Of a DNA stretch of 64,000 bases, positions 43,715 through 52,505 are shown in pieces. A program made the position numbers and the translations under genes. Every line of letters begins with the position of its first letter. The stretch's first letter is position 1. Under the pieces are notes generated by a model. The model saw nothing but the letters and a program-made list of their open reading frames with translations, did not search any database and was not told the DNA's origin. The stretch lies in the NCBI GenBank assembly GCA_035307385.1, contig DATGID010000136.1, positions 259,704 through 323,703 of the forward strand, written 5' to 3'. Source of the DNA: DATBHW01 sp035307385. GTDB lineage: Bacteria > Chloroflexota > Ktedonobacteria > Ktedonobacterales > DATBGS01.

Positions 43715-43754
43715 TGCCCCTGGCGGATACACTCCGCCAGGGTGCGCTCAATGC

Positions 43755-45089
43755 TCAGGCGCTGGTGACACCGTTTTGTGCGATTACCCCTTGATAGAAA
43801 TAGCCGCTCTTTTTGATGTAGCGCTGCTGTGTCGCGTAATCAACGTAGATCAGGCCGAAGCGCTGCGAATAGCCGAATGTCCACTCGTAATTATCCATCA
43901 GCGACCAGACGAAATAGCCGCGCAACGGCACGCCCGCCTGCATGGCCTGATGTGCTGCGGTAAAGTGCCGCTGAAGGTAGCGCTGCCGCTGGTCGTCCTC
44001 CACCGTGCCATCAGCGCGCAGGGTGTCTTCAAAGGCCGCGCCGTTTTCGGTGATATGGATGGTTTTCGGCTGATAGTCGCGGTGCAGCCGCTCCAGCAGC
44101 ACGCGCAGGCCATCGGGATACACTTCCCAGCCCATCGTCGTATGTTCACCCTCCTCTTCAATGGCCGAAGAAGAGGCCGAGCCTCTGGCGATGTTGCGGG
44201 AATAATAGTTCACGCCCAGAAAATCTATCGGCTGCGAGATCACTTCTAGATCGCCCGCCTCCATCGTTGGACGCCCCAAACCGGCCAGTTCCATATCCTC
44301 AAACGGATACGTGCCCAGGAAGATTGGGTCCAGAAACCATTTCATCCAGATCAACTCTTCGCGGCGGGCCACCAGCAGGTCTTGTTCGCTGTCACCCGCC
44401 GGATACACCGGTTGCAGTGCCATCGCAATGCCCACCTGCGCCTGGCTGCCCCCGGCGGCGCGCAATGCGCTCTGCGCCAGGCCATGCGACAGCAGTAAAT
44501 GATGCGCCACCTGCGCAGCAGCATCAGGATTGGTGATGCCCGGGGGATGAAAGCCCATCCAGTGCCCAAAGAAGGCCACCACCAGCGGTTCATTATGCGT
44601 CATCCAATGCTTCACGCGATCACCCAGCCGCCCGGCCACGATTTCCACGTAATCCGCAAAGAGGTTGCATGTCTCGCGATTCTGCCAGCCGCCCTCATCT
44701 TGCAGCGGCTGGGGCAAGTCCCAGTGATAGAGCGTCACATAGGGGTCAATGCCAGCGGCCAGCAGGCCATCGACCAACCGATCATAGAAATCCAGGCCAG
44801 CCTGGTTGATCTGGCCTCGCCCGCTGGGCAGGATGCGCGGCCAGGCAATCGAGAAGCGATAAGCGTTGAGGCCCAATTCTTTCATCAGGCCAATGTCCTG
44901 CGGATAACGGTGGTAATGGTCGCAGGCAACATCGCCCGTTTCGCCGTTCAGCGTGCGGCCCGGCGTGTGGGCAAATGTATCCCAGATGGATGGCCCTCGG
45001 CCATCTTCATTCACTGCCCCCTCGACCTGATAGGCGGCGGTGGCAGCGCCCCAGGCAAAGCCTGCGGGAAACTGGAGCAATTCGGGCAT
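43755..45089 (-). CDS. GH1 beta-glucosidase
   Basis: 444 residues, full length for family 1. FAWGAATAAYQVEGAVNEDG opens the barrel. Acid/base Glu is in WMTHNEPLV and nucleophile Glu in IHITENGAAF; the aglycone-site end is WSLMDNYEWTFGYSQRFGL. No signal peptide, so it acts on imported disaccharides such as cellobiose. It could complete cellulose use with a GH5 enzyme like the one at the window start. Confidence 0.95.
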   Translation of the reverse strand: MPELLQFPAGFAWGAATAAYQVEGAVNEDGRGPSIWDTFAHTPGRTLNGETGDVACDHYHRYPQDIGLMKELGLNAYRFSIAWPRILPSGRGQINQAGLDFYDRLVDGLLAAGIDPYVTLYHWDLPQPLQDEGGWQNRETCNLFADYVEIVAGRLGDRVKHWMTHNEPLVVAFFGHWMGFHPPGITNPDAAAQVAHHLLLSHGLAQSALRAAGGSQAQVGIAMALQPVYPAGDSEQDLLVARREELIWMKWFLDPIFLGTYPFEDMELAGLGRPTMEAGDLEVISQPIDFLGVNYYSRNIARGSASSSAIEEEGEHTTMGWEVYPDGLRVLLERLHRDYQPKTIHITENGAAFEDTLRADGTVEDDQRQRYLQRHFTAAHQAMQAGVPLRGYFVWSLMDNYEWTFGYSQRFGLIYVDYATQQRYIKKSGYFYQGVIAQNGVTSA

Positions 45090-45198
45090 GTGTGTATCCT
45101 ACCTGTCATGTAAAATGGTGCGCGAAGATCAAAGGGCATTCTATCAGCTTGCAACGGCGCTCGTCCAGCAGCGAAACAAGCGCAGTCATCCAACCGCT

Positions 45199-45591
45199 TC
45201 ATACAAGGGTAATATCAAGGAATGCCCATTTGCGCAGCAGCAAGCGGTTCGCAAAGAGTTCACTGAAGCGAAAGGCAATGGGGTATTTGCGGCGCAGCGC
45301 CCGCCGCGCAATGATCTGCTCCTCTTTGGGCAGAATGCGCGCCTGCGCCTCCATCGTGGGGCCGGTAATTCTGCCAATGCCAGTGCAGGCGCTGATCTGG
45401 ACACGCTGATTATTGCGAATGCGTTTCACTTTTCCGGCAGAAGCCAGGCTGAAGACATACAAATGATCGCCGACACGCCCATACCAGACGGGAGTAGGCA
45501 TCGCCTTGCCGCTCTTGCGAAACGTCGTCAACATCATATGGTTGCCTTGCAGCGAATCCAGCCCGGCTGCCTCGCCTGTTTCAGTTTCCAT
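45199..45591 (-). CDS. PPOX-class F420/FMN-dependent pyridoxamine-oxidase-like enzyme
   Basis: 130 residues from ATG 45589-45591, preceded by TTGAGGAGGAACCAC. Split-barrel marks are LTTFRKSGKAMPTPVWYGRV, LYVFSLASAGKVKRIRNNQR and VQISACTGIG. These resemble the F420-dependent Rv-type PPOX family. It reduces an unknown cytoplasmic substrate. Confidence 0.8.
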   Translation of the reverse strand: METETGEAAGLDSLQGNHMMLTTFRKSGKAMPTPVWYGRVGDHLYVFSLASAGKVKRIRNNQRVQISACTGIGRITGPTMEAQARILPKEEQIIARRALRRKYPIAFRFSELFANRLLLRKWAFLDITLV

Positions 45592-45962
45592 GTGGTTCCT
45601 CCTCAATCCGATCTTTCCCTTTCATTATGACTTCTGGGAAACAGCTTCTGCCACACCAGTGCTGAAGCTGGAAAATAGGTGACTCGCCTATGTAAACCAT
45701 CCGATGTTGTTATCTGACTCTTGCTGGGCTTTGCCATCCTGTGCTTCATCCTCGGCCAGTTCGTCTCAAGCCAGGGGAATTCGGGAGGCAGGCCATGGTG
45801 GTACTTTCTCGGCTTGTGATGTTCGCGGCAACAAAGAAGAGCATCGATAGAGGATTCCACAGAGTGGAACAGAAGGCCCTTCCATCTCAAATCGGGCAAA
45901 AAATCTAGTGACTCTGTTGAAACTGACCCGTTATACAAGGTAAGGATGGCGGAAAAATACCT
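45592..45962. other. 371-bp gap without a convincing gene
   Basis: A minus-strand frame (45603-45938) is open but has no ribosome site and no recognisable fold. It may be a decayed insertion or gene remnant. It separates divergent genes and should contain their promoters. No repeat is seen. Confidence 0.4.
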
Positions 45963-46841
45963 ATGATTGGTTACTTACCTATTGAGTCAGCAATAATGAC
46001 CGATTTTTCATCCTCCCAGCAGATGGATGTCGATACCCTGCTGGAGAGAGGCGCGCGGTTCTATGCGCCCCAATCAGAAGACGCCGCGCTAAACGAATAT
46101 CAACGCACACTCGATGCTGCCCCCAGAGACAGAGCAGCACTGATCGGGCTGGCCGAAACGCTGCACCACCTGGGCCGCCTGGAAGAAGCGCTGGATGCCT
46201 GGCAGCACGTGATAGCGGTTGTTCCCGGGCAAGCCGATGCCTATGTCAGCCAGGGGGATGTGCTCTATGACCTCCAGCGCTATACCGAGGCGCTGGCCCG
46301 CTACACCCGCGCACTTCAACGCTCTCCCGGCAGCGCGCTGGCCTTTCGGCAAGCCGGGCGAGCGCTGCTCAGGCTGTCGCGTTATGAAGAAGCGCTGGCG
46401 GCGTATGCGCAAGCGAACAAGTTTACTCCCGACGACGTGACCACCCTGGTTGGGCAAGGGTTGGCCCTGGAAGCGCTCGGACGGCAGAGTCAGGCGATCA
46501 CTGCGTATGAACGCGCGCTTCAGTTGGACCCGGGGAATGTGGAAGTAACCATCCGTGTCGGGCGTTTGCTCTTGCCTCGGCGCGGCTCTCGTGCGGTCCA
46601 TACGCTGGCAAAGCAGCTTTTGGATGCGAACGCGCGCAATAATGGCGCGTGGTTGATTCGAGGCGAGGCATTGATGGGCGCAGGTTCTTATGAGGGCGCG
46701 CTGGAGGCTTACGATCACGCAATTCAGCTTGCCCGCAATGATGCCCGTGGCTACTATGGGAAATCGCGCGCGCTGGCGTGCCTGGGCCGCCATAGAGAAG
46801 CCGAGATCGTGCATATACAAGCCAGAGCACTCGAAATCTAG
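45963..46841 (+). CDS. TPR-repeat protein
   Basis: 292 residues; ATG 45996 is an alternative start. About seven tandem 34-residue tetratricopeptide repeats fill residues 30-290, for example AALIGLAETLHHLGRLEEAL and GLALEALGRQSQAITAYERA. No signal peptide or catalytic domain, so it is a cytoplasmic protein-binding scaffold. The last codons overlap the palindrome at 46841. Confidence 0.9.
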   Translation: MIGYLPIESAIMTDFSSSQQMDVDTLLERGARFYAPQSEDAALNEYQRTLDAAPRDRAALIGLAETLHHLGRLEEALDAWQHVIAVVPGQADAYVSQGDVLYDLQRYTEALARYTRALQRSPGSALAFRQAGRALLRLSRYEEALAAYAQANKFTPDDVTTLVGQGLALEALGRQSQAITAYERALQLDPGNVEVTIRVGRLLLPRRGSRAVHTLAKQLLDANARNNGAWLIRGEALMGAGSYEGALEAYDHAIQLARNDARGYYGKSRALACLGRHREAEIVHIQARALEI

Positions 46842-46872
46842 GCAAACCGCAGGATGCATCCTGCGGTTTGCC
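46841..46872 (+). terminator. 32-bp perfect palindrome after TPR gene
   Basis: GGCAAACCGCAGGATG followed immediately by its exact complement CATCCTGCGGTTTGCC. It begins at the TPR stop codon. No U-run; a second hairpin CCAAC...GTTGG follows. Probably a factor-independent stop of reduced strength or a repeat. Confidence 0.5.
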
Positions 46873-46963
46873 ACCGACGCGCCAACCGGTGCTGGTTGGT
46901 AATCTCTTCCCCAAACCAGCCCACGAAATCCTCCTTAATCGTGGCGTTCTCTTCAAAAACCTC

Positions 46964-46997
46964 TTGACGTATACATATATAGTAGTATATATGTATA
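46964..46997 (+). promoter_or_regulatory. promoter overlapped by palindromic operator, EXLDI gene
   Basis: A -35 box TTGACG (46964-46969) is followed after 16 bases by TATATA (46986-46991). Spacer and -10 coincide with an inverted repeat TATACATATATA-gtag-TATATATGTATA (46970-46997), perfect over 12+12 bases. A repressor bound here would block the polymerase. The gene downstream has a ribbon-helix-helix-like N-terminus, so autorepression is plausible. Confidence 0.65.
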
Positions 46998-47036
46998 TGG
47001 AAGCTGTCGAGATGAGCTGAAGGTAAGGAGGTGAAA

Positions 47037-47525
47037 ATGCCCAACAAAATGATCTACGTTGCAGAAGACGATTTGCCCATCTTTGACCGCGCCAGGGAAT
47101 TGGCCGGGGGCAGCCTATCGGCAGTCATCGCGCGGGCGCTGCGTCAGTTTGTCCAGACCGAAGAGGCGCGAGCCTACCAGGCGAACGCAGCGCGGCAAGA
47201 GAACGAGGTGATGCGCCAGAGTTTCCGGGGGCGCAAGCTGGGGCGGCAGACAGTCCACACCGCCGATGATCGGCTGGTGAACCAGATCGTTTCACAGAAT
47301 ACACGTGGAAAACTGGTCTTGTATACTAGAGAAATCCCTCATTGGTCCGCTTACAACAAAGATGATTGGGCCACCTGGGATTGGGATGCACAGGATTATT
47401 GCCTGGAAACCTACGACACGCTTGAAGCGCTCAAGCCGCACATTTCCGCTGCCCTCTTCGCCGACGTGGCGCACTCGCTGAGCGACGAGCCAGAAACAGC
47501 AGAACACGCTCAAACAACAGAATGA
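47037..47525 (+). CDS. EXLDI-family protein
   Basis: 162 residues from ATG 47037 with AAGGAGGTGAAA. MPNKMIYVAEDDLPIFDRAR then ELAGGSLSAVIARALRQFV matches the conserved EXLDI N-terminus and looks like a strand-helix-helix DNA-binding unit. Downstream HTADDR, YTREIPHWSAY and LETYDTLEALKP are also family features. The name-giving C-terminal motif is not visible. In other genomes I recall these genes next to regulators and ABC transporters; here it stands with a DinB gene that overlaps its stop. It likely represses its own palindromic promoter. Confidence 0.72.
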   Translation: MPNKMIYVAEDDLPIFDRARELAGGSLSAVIARALRQFVQTEEARAYQANAARQENEVMRQSFRGRKLGRQTVHTADDRLVNQIVSQNTRGKLVLYTREIPHWSAYNKDDWATWDWDAQDYCLETYDTLEALKPHISAALFADVAHSLSDEPETAEHAQTTE

Positions 47526-48037
47526 GAGAAAAACTGATGGAACAGCAGCAGACACCAGAAGAAAGCATGGCCCTGTACGCGCAGGGAGTAGATGAACTCA
47601 CGTTTGCGCTGGAAGGGCTTTCGAAGCAAGAACTTGATCTGCGACCAACAGAGGGGGAATGGAGCATTCGCCAGATCGTTCATCACATCACCGATGGTGA
47701 CGATCTCTGGTCGATGGCCTTGAAAGCAGCCCTGGCTAATTCGGGCTGCCTCTATCGGCATGATTGGTATACGCCTGATAACGCCTGGGCCGAATCGCTG
47801 GACTACGCGGGCAGAGAGATTGAGCCTGCTGTCGCCCTCTTTCGGGCGAATCGAGCCGCTGTCCTGCAACTGGTGCGCCATCTGCCCAATGCCTGGGAGC
47901 GCTCGATGCGCTTTGAAGCGCCTTATCTGTCGAATCCGGAGCAGGTCACCGTTGGCGAAATCATTGTCAGCCAGGCCAGCCACGCGCTGGCGCATTGCGA
48001 GGAAATTCGCCAGATTCGGCGCTCACATAGTCGCTAA
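47522..48037 (+). CDS. DinB-family protein
   Basis: 171 residues; ATGA overlap with the EXLDI gene. Four-helix DinB fold with metal-site histidines in IRQIVHHITDGDDLW and SQASHALAHCEEI. The family includes thiol transferases and stress-induced proteins using bacillithiol or mycothiol. Substrate unknown. Co-transcribed with the EXLDI gene from the 46964 promoter. Confidence 0.85.
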   Translation: MREKLMEQQQTPEESMALYAQGVDELTFALEGLSKQELDLRPTEGEWSIRQIVHHITDGDDLWSMALKAALANSGCLYRHDWYTPDNAWAESLDYAGREIEPAVALFRANRAAVLQLVRHLPNAWERSMRFEAPYLSNPEQVTVGEIIVSQASHALAHCEEIRQIRRSHSR

Positions 48038-48069
48038 ATCCCGAATGGCTATAGGCACCACCCAATGCG

Positions 48070-48122
48070 TTTGTCGCGCCACCTCACTGGTGGCGCGACA
48101 AACCGAGCTTGCAACGCAAGCT
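48070..48122 (+). terminator. double hairpin after DinB gene
   Basis: TTTGTCGCGCCACC pairs perfectly with GGTGGCGCGACAAA around TCACT (48070-48102), and AGCTTGC pairs with GCAAGCT (48106-48122). Located between the convergent DinB and kinase genes. No U-run. Confidence 0.55.
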
Positions 48123-48145
48123 GTGGCGCTGCGGAGGCAATGACG

Positions 48146-49060
48146 CTAGTCCGGAATGCTGGCGAGCAGTTCGGCACAGAGCAACGCCTGGCTGCCAATC
48201 AAGCCCTCATCCTCGACACTCCACCAGGCCGAAAGGACTGCCTGGGCCAGTCCCCAGCCGCGAATCCGTGCTCGATCAAGGGCTAATTCCTCAGCCAGTT
48301 GATCTATCCGCCGCGCCAGGATGCGGGCGGGCTGAAGCGTTTGGAGTAATTGGGGCAGCGGATTGCGCAGCAGCGCGCCCGTCTCATAGGCTGGCTCGCC
48401 AACTAGACCCTTGGGGTCGATAGCCAGCCAGGGGAGCCGCTGTCCGGCAAGAATGTTATCGTGGTGCAGATCGCCATGCAGCAGCGCTGGAGCATCCATC
48501 GAGGAGCCGAGGTCGGCGAACAGCGTTTCGGCTTCCTCCACCAGTCGTGGCGGGAACGGCCCGCTGCCGCCAGCATAGTGCTCGCGCAGGCGGCTGAAGC
48601 CACGCCCCCAATCGGCAACCGTTGGGAAAGGGTGGCCTGCTGGCACAGGCCGCCAGAACTGACGCATCACGCGGGCGGCAATCGAGGTTGCCAGCGCGTC
48701 ATCCTCTATGCTGGCAAGCAGCATGCCTGGCTGAAGCGCTTCTAGCAGCATCACCTCGTCGGCGTCATCGCAAGCCAGCAGTTCAGCCATCCCACGCCCC
48801 CCAAAGAGGCGCAGCGCCGCAGACTCCTGCGGATATTCCCCCGTTGGGATACAGGCTTTCACAACCACCGGGCTGCCATCGGCGCGCGTGGCCGAGGTAA
48901 CATAGTTATAGGAGAGGTTGGGGAAAGGCGCGCCGATAGTGATATTCCAGCGCGCTTCACATGCCGCCAGAACGGTCGGCAATGCGCTAATCCAGCGCGC
49001 GCCGTCTTCGCCCTGATACGCAATTCGCGCACGGGCAAACTCATCGGGAATCACAAACAT
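48146..49060 (-). CDS. APH(6)/hydroxyurea phosphotransferase-like kinase
   Basis: 304 residues of the aminoglycoside phosphotransferase fold. N-lobe SYNYVTSATRADGSPVVVKA holds the ATP lysine; the catalytic loop is LLHGDLHHDNIL and the metal Asp is in WLAIDPKGLVGEPAYETG. This is typical of streptomycin 6-kinase and hydroxyurea phosphotransferase. It may confer resistance or act on an endogenous metabolite. Confidence 0.88.
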   Translation of the reverse strand: MFVIPDEFARARIAYQGEDGARWISALPTVLAACEARWNITIGAPFPNLSYNYVTSATRADGSPVVVKACIPTGEYPQESAALRLFGGRGMAELLACDDADEVMLLEALQPGMLLASIEDDALATSIAARVMRQFWRPVPAGHPFPTVADWGRGFSRLREHYAGGSGPFPPRLVEEAETLFADLGSSMDAPALLHGDLHHDNILAGQRLPWLAIDPKGLVGEPAYETGALLRNPLPQLLQTLQPARILARRIDQLAEELALDRARIRGWGLAQAVLSAWWSVEDEGLIGSQALLCAELLASIPD

Positions 49061-49287
49061 ATTTCACAGGCTCCATTTCGTGCAGATTTATCATCTTGCG
49101 CCGCGCTTGCAGCCGCAAGAGAACAGATCATCCAGGCACAAAGGAGCCGGTGGCGCACGGGCGTTCTAGTGTCAATATTTGGTGAACACAGCAATACTCC
49201 TGAAATCTGGCGAGCAGGCAAGGATGATAAGTGCCTGCGCTGCACAGTATATCTGGTTCTACCTGGCAGAACAAGAGGGCTAGACAG

Positions 49288-50670
49288 ATGAGTTACACTA
49301 GAAGGGCACATCAGCGCACAAGGGAGGGCCTTCTGGTGGAGCGGCGATTTTGGGATCAAGCCATCGAGACGATGCAGCCAGCGGCGCTGCGGCGGCTGGA
49401 AAACGAGCGTTTGCACACCCAGCTTGATTACGTCTGGGCGCGCTCAGCGTTTTATCAGGCCAAATTTGCCGAAGCAGGCATCAAGCGCGAAGCTATCCGC
49501 GATCTGGCTGATCTGGCTTTGCTGCCGTTCACTGAAAAAGACGAGTGCAGGCGCAGCCAGAAAGAGCAGCCACCCTTCGGCAGTTATCTGGCGGCGGAGC
49601 CGGAGCAGATCATCCGCGCGCACAAGACCTCTGGCACCACAGGCCGCGCGCTCTATGTGGCCCTCACCCGGCGTGACCGCAACGTGATGGCCGAATGCGG
49701 CGCGCGCTGCTATTGGGCGTCGGGCTTGCGCCCAGGTGATCGCGTGGTGCATTGTCTGAACTATCGCCTATGGGTCGGCGGCTATTCCGATCATGATAGC
49801 CTGGAGACGACCGGCGCAACCGTCGTGCCCTTTGGCGTGGGCGAAACGGCCCTGCTGCTTCAGACCATCCGCGAGCTTGGCATCAACGCCATCAGCGCCA
49901 CGCCGTCCTATATGCTGCCGCTGGCCGAAGCCGCGCGCACCCAGGGGCTAGAGCCGCGCGACGTGGGCCTGCGCAAAGGCTTTTTTGGCGCGGAGCCAGG
50001 CATGAGCGAGCCAAGCGTGCGCGCCCGCATGGAAGACCTGTGGGGCCTGCGCGCCATGGACGCCAATTTCGGCATGGCCGATGTGCTCAGCCTGATGGGG
50101 TCCGAATGCGAGCAGCGCGATGGCTTGCACTTCCACGCGCAGGGCTATGTTGCCGTCGAATTGATCGAGCCGGAAAGCGGCGCGCCGCTGCCCATCACCG
50201 ATGGCGCGGAAGGTGAACTGGTCTATACCCACCTCTATAAAGAGGCGCAGCCGGTGGTGCGCTATCGCGCGCGCGATGTCGTGCGCATCCTGGGCACGGG
50301 GCCATGCGCCTGTGGCCGGACGAGCTTCCGCTTTCGCATGCTGGGCCGCAGCGACGACATGCTGCACGTGCGCGGCGTCAACGTCTTCCCCACAGGCGTG
50401 GGCAACGTGCTGGCGCGGCTGTCCGATCAACTTTCCGGCGAATTTCTCATCATCGTCGATCATCCGCCGCCACATCAATATCTGCATGTACAGGTCGAAC
50501 TGGCGCAGGGCCAGGTCCCGGTGCAAGCGGGCGATCTTCCGAAGCGCATTGCTCACGCGTTGCGCCAGCAGTTGAGCTTTCGTGCCGAGCCAGAACTGGT
50601 GCCCTATGGCACTATTCCCCGCACGGAGGGCAAGGCGCGGCGAGTCATCAAAACTTATCAGGCAACCTGA
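49288..50670 (+). CDS. phenylacetate-CoA ligase family adenylate-forming enzyme
   Basis: 460 residues from ATG 49288; a GTG at 49336 with AGGGAGGG 7 bases ahead is also a strong candidate. Adenylation motifs are KTSGTTGRALYVALT, GITAISATPS-like GINAISATPSYML, YRARDVVRILG and the hinge MLGRSDDMLHVRGVNVFP. The C-terminal subdomain ends PRTEGKARRVIKTY. It activates an aryl or other acid to its CoA ester. The enoyl-CoA hydratase gene 1 kb downstream may belong to the same pathway. Confidence 0.87.
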   Translation: MSYTRRAHQRTREGLLVERRFWDQAIETMQPAALRRLENERLHTQLDYVWARSAFYQAKFAEAGIKREAIRDLADLALLPFTEKDECRRSQKEQPPFGSYLAAEPEQIIRAHKTSGTTGRALYVALTRRDRNVMAECGARCYWASGLRPGDRVVHCLNYRLWVGGYSDHDSLETTGATVVPFGVGETALLLQTIRELGINAISATPSYMLPLAEAARTQGLEPRDVGLRKGFFGAEPGMSEPSVRARMEDLWGLRAMDANFGMADVLSLMGSECEQRDGLHFHAQGYVAVELIEPESGAPLPITDGAEGELVYTHLYKEAQPVVRYRARDVVRILGTGPCACGRTSFRFRMLGRSDDMLHVRGVNVFPTGVGNVLARLSDQLSGEFLIIVDHPPPHQYLHVQVELAQGQVPVQAGDLPKRIAHALRQQLSFRAEPELVPYGTIPRTEGKARRVIKTYQAT

Positions 50671-50822
50671 GCCTGTCCTGCTGAGTTTACCAAAGGCGGG
50701 CCCGAATTATTCTGTCAGGCGCGTTTCTTTCTGCGGTGGAAATGTAGAGTGGGAGGAATCAGAGAAGGCTGACCATCATATGCCTCCCGCTCAAGCAGTA
50801 TAACTAAGCTGGAGGCTTTCCT

Positions 50823-51464
50823 ATGACGCCCCTTCAATGCCAATACTGTGGCAACAATTTTGTCGGCCAGGAAACAACCTGCGTGCGCTGCGGCGCGCCA
50901 CGCCCGATGCCTTTTCCTCAGCCTGTCCCCGGCCAGCCAGCATATACGTTCGCCCCTCCGCAAAAGCCCGCGCCAGGCCGCAATACCAGCCCCTGGGCGA
51001 TTGCAGGATGCAGCCTTTTGGCGGTGATCATCGTCGGCGGCATCGTGGTCGCTCTGCTGGCAGGCTTCGGCGTATTCAATTCCCTGGGAAACGTCGCGCT
51101 GCCCAAGACCACCGGGCCGGGCTGGTGGAAGGCAACCGCCCCAGGATTAGGCACTTTTGAGTTCAAGACGAACAGCAGCCAAAGCGCCATCACCGAGTTT
51201 GCTTTTCAGATTCCCAAGATCACTTGCCCTGACATCACCTACAGCGTAGACTCCGTAGATGTTCGGACTGACCCACCCTGGGCGATGAGCAAAGGGCAAT
51301 TCGACGCGGATGTGGTCATCTCATCAGACGACACCACAGGGGATATTGATGTTGAAGTCAGCGGCACCATCGAGGCTACGGGCAAGCAAGCATCAGGCAA
51401 CTGGGTATTCGATGGAGAAGACAACCCCTGTCGAGGGTCGTGGACGGGCGTTCCATCGCAATAA
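50823..51464 (+). CDS. zinc-ribbon membrane protein, unknown family
   Basis: 213 residues. N-terminal zinc ribbon CQYCGNNF...CVRCGAPRP, a Pro/Gln-rich linker, a membrane helix (about 60-83, CSLLAVIIVGGIVVALLAG), and an outer beta-rich domain with two Cys (KITCPDI, DNPCRGSW) that could pair. The ribbon would be cytoplasmic and the C-terminal domain outside. Ribosome site TGGAGG. Function not recognised. Confidence 0.75.
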   Translation: MTPLQCQYCGNNFVGQETTCVRCGAPRPMPFPQPVPGQPAYTFAPPQKPAPGRNTSPWAIAGCSLLAVIIVGGIVVALLAGFGVFNSLGNVALPKTTGPGWWKATAPGLGTFEFKTNSSQSAITEFAFQIPKITCPDITYSVDSVDVRTDPPWAMSKGQFDADVVISSDDTTGDIDVEVSGTIEATGKQASGNWVFDGEDNPCRGSWTGVPSQ

Positions 51465-51616
51465 CCGGCAGGGGATGCCATCTATCAGGCATTCTATCCA
51501 TATGCTATGATGGTGCTGCTCTTGAAGCCAGCACCGGTTCGGCTGGTAAGAGGTCAACTCGTACCGACCTATGAAGAAACGAAACGGTTCAACAATGAAT
51601 ATATAGGAGGCAGCAT

Positions 51617-52396
51617 ATGAGCGAACCAGCCGTTCTCTATACCGTTGCCGACAAGGTGGCGCGGGTGACGATGAACCGCCCCGGCGCGATGAACGCCATG
51701 AGTGTGGCGCTGGTGACGGAACTGCGCCAGGCGATGGAGCGTGCCCAAAGCGACCCGGATGCCTCGGTGATTGTGCTTACTGGCGCGGGCGGCAACTTCT
51801 GTGCAGGCGACGACTTGAAGGAGGCCGAACACATCACCGCCGAAATGTTCCAGGCCGTGATTATGGACCTCCAGCGGCTAACTCGCTTGCTCTTCCTGGG
51901 GGAAAAGCCCACCATTGCAGCGGTGGACGGCTACGCGCTCGGCGGCGGCTTCGAGCTTGCTCTGGCCTGCGATTTTCGCGTTGCCAGCACGCGGGCACGC
52001 TTCGGCTGCGTGGAGGCCAGCGTGGGCATGGTCATCACAGGCGGGACGACGGTGCTGCTGCCGCGCCTGGTCGGCGCAGGACTGGCGCGCGAAATCATCC
52101 TGATGGCCGACATCTTTGATGTGGACCAGGCAGAGGGCTATGGGCTGCTGCATCGCGTGGCCGAGCCGGAACAACTCGATGCCGCAGCCCAGGCGCTGGC
52201 CGCAAGGCTGCTGAGCCGCGCTCCGCTGGCCGTGCGCGAAAGCAAGAGGCTGCTGAACCTGCCGCTGGAGCCGGACCTGGAGCGCGCCTTCCAGAATGAG
52301 GTCGAGGGGATTATGCGCTGCTTTGGCACCGCCGATGCCCGCGAAGCCAGCCTGGCCTTCCGAGAAAAGCGCCCGCCCATCTTTCAGGGTCGGTGA
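51617..52396 (+). CDS. enoyl-CoA hydratase/isomerase (crotonase) family protein
   Basis: 259 residues; ATG after TAGGAGGCAGCAT. Oxyanion-hole motifs are GAGGNFCAGDDL and GYALGGGFELALACDFRV; catalytic-side ARFGCVEASVGM has a Glu at the hydratase position. Full length. It hydrates or isomerises enoyl-CoA esters, possibly products of the nearby PaaK-like ligase pathway. Confidence 0.92.
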   Translation: MSEPAVLYTVADKVARVTMNRPGAMNAMSVALVTELRQAMERAQSDPDASVIVLTGAGGNFCAGDDLKEAEHITAEMFQAVIMDLQRLTRLLFLGEKPTIAAVDGYALGGGFELALACDFRVASTRARFGCVEASVGMVITGGTTVLLPRLVGAGLAREIILMADIFDVDQAEGYGLLHRVAEPEQLDAAAQALAARLLSRAPLAVRESKRLLNLPLEPDLERAFQNEVEGIMRCFGTADAREASLAFREKRPPIFQGR

Positions 52397-52505
52397 GGGA
52401 ACCAATAGCCAGGGCGCGGCGTCTTTCAAGCAGGCACAACACGAACGTTGGCGTCAGCCCCGCCAGACGTATGAGCAATGGTGTGCCAGGAAAGGACCAC
52501 TGGCA

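Noticed and set aside
45603..45938. 111-codon minus-strand frame
   Set aside because: It lacks an SD and family resemblance; perhaps a decayed gene, but I cannot show it.
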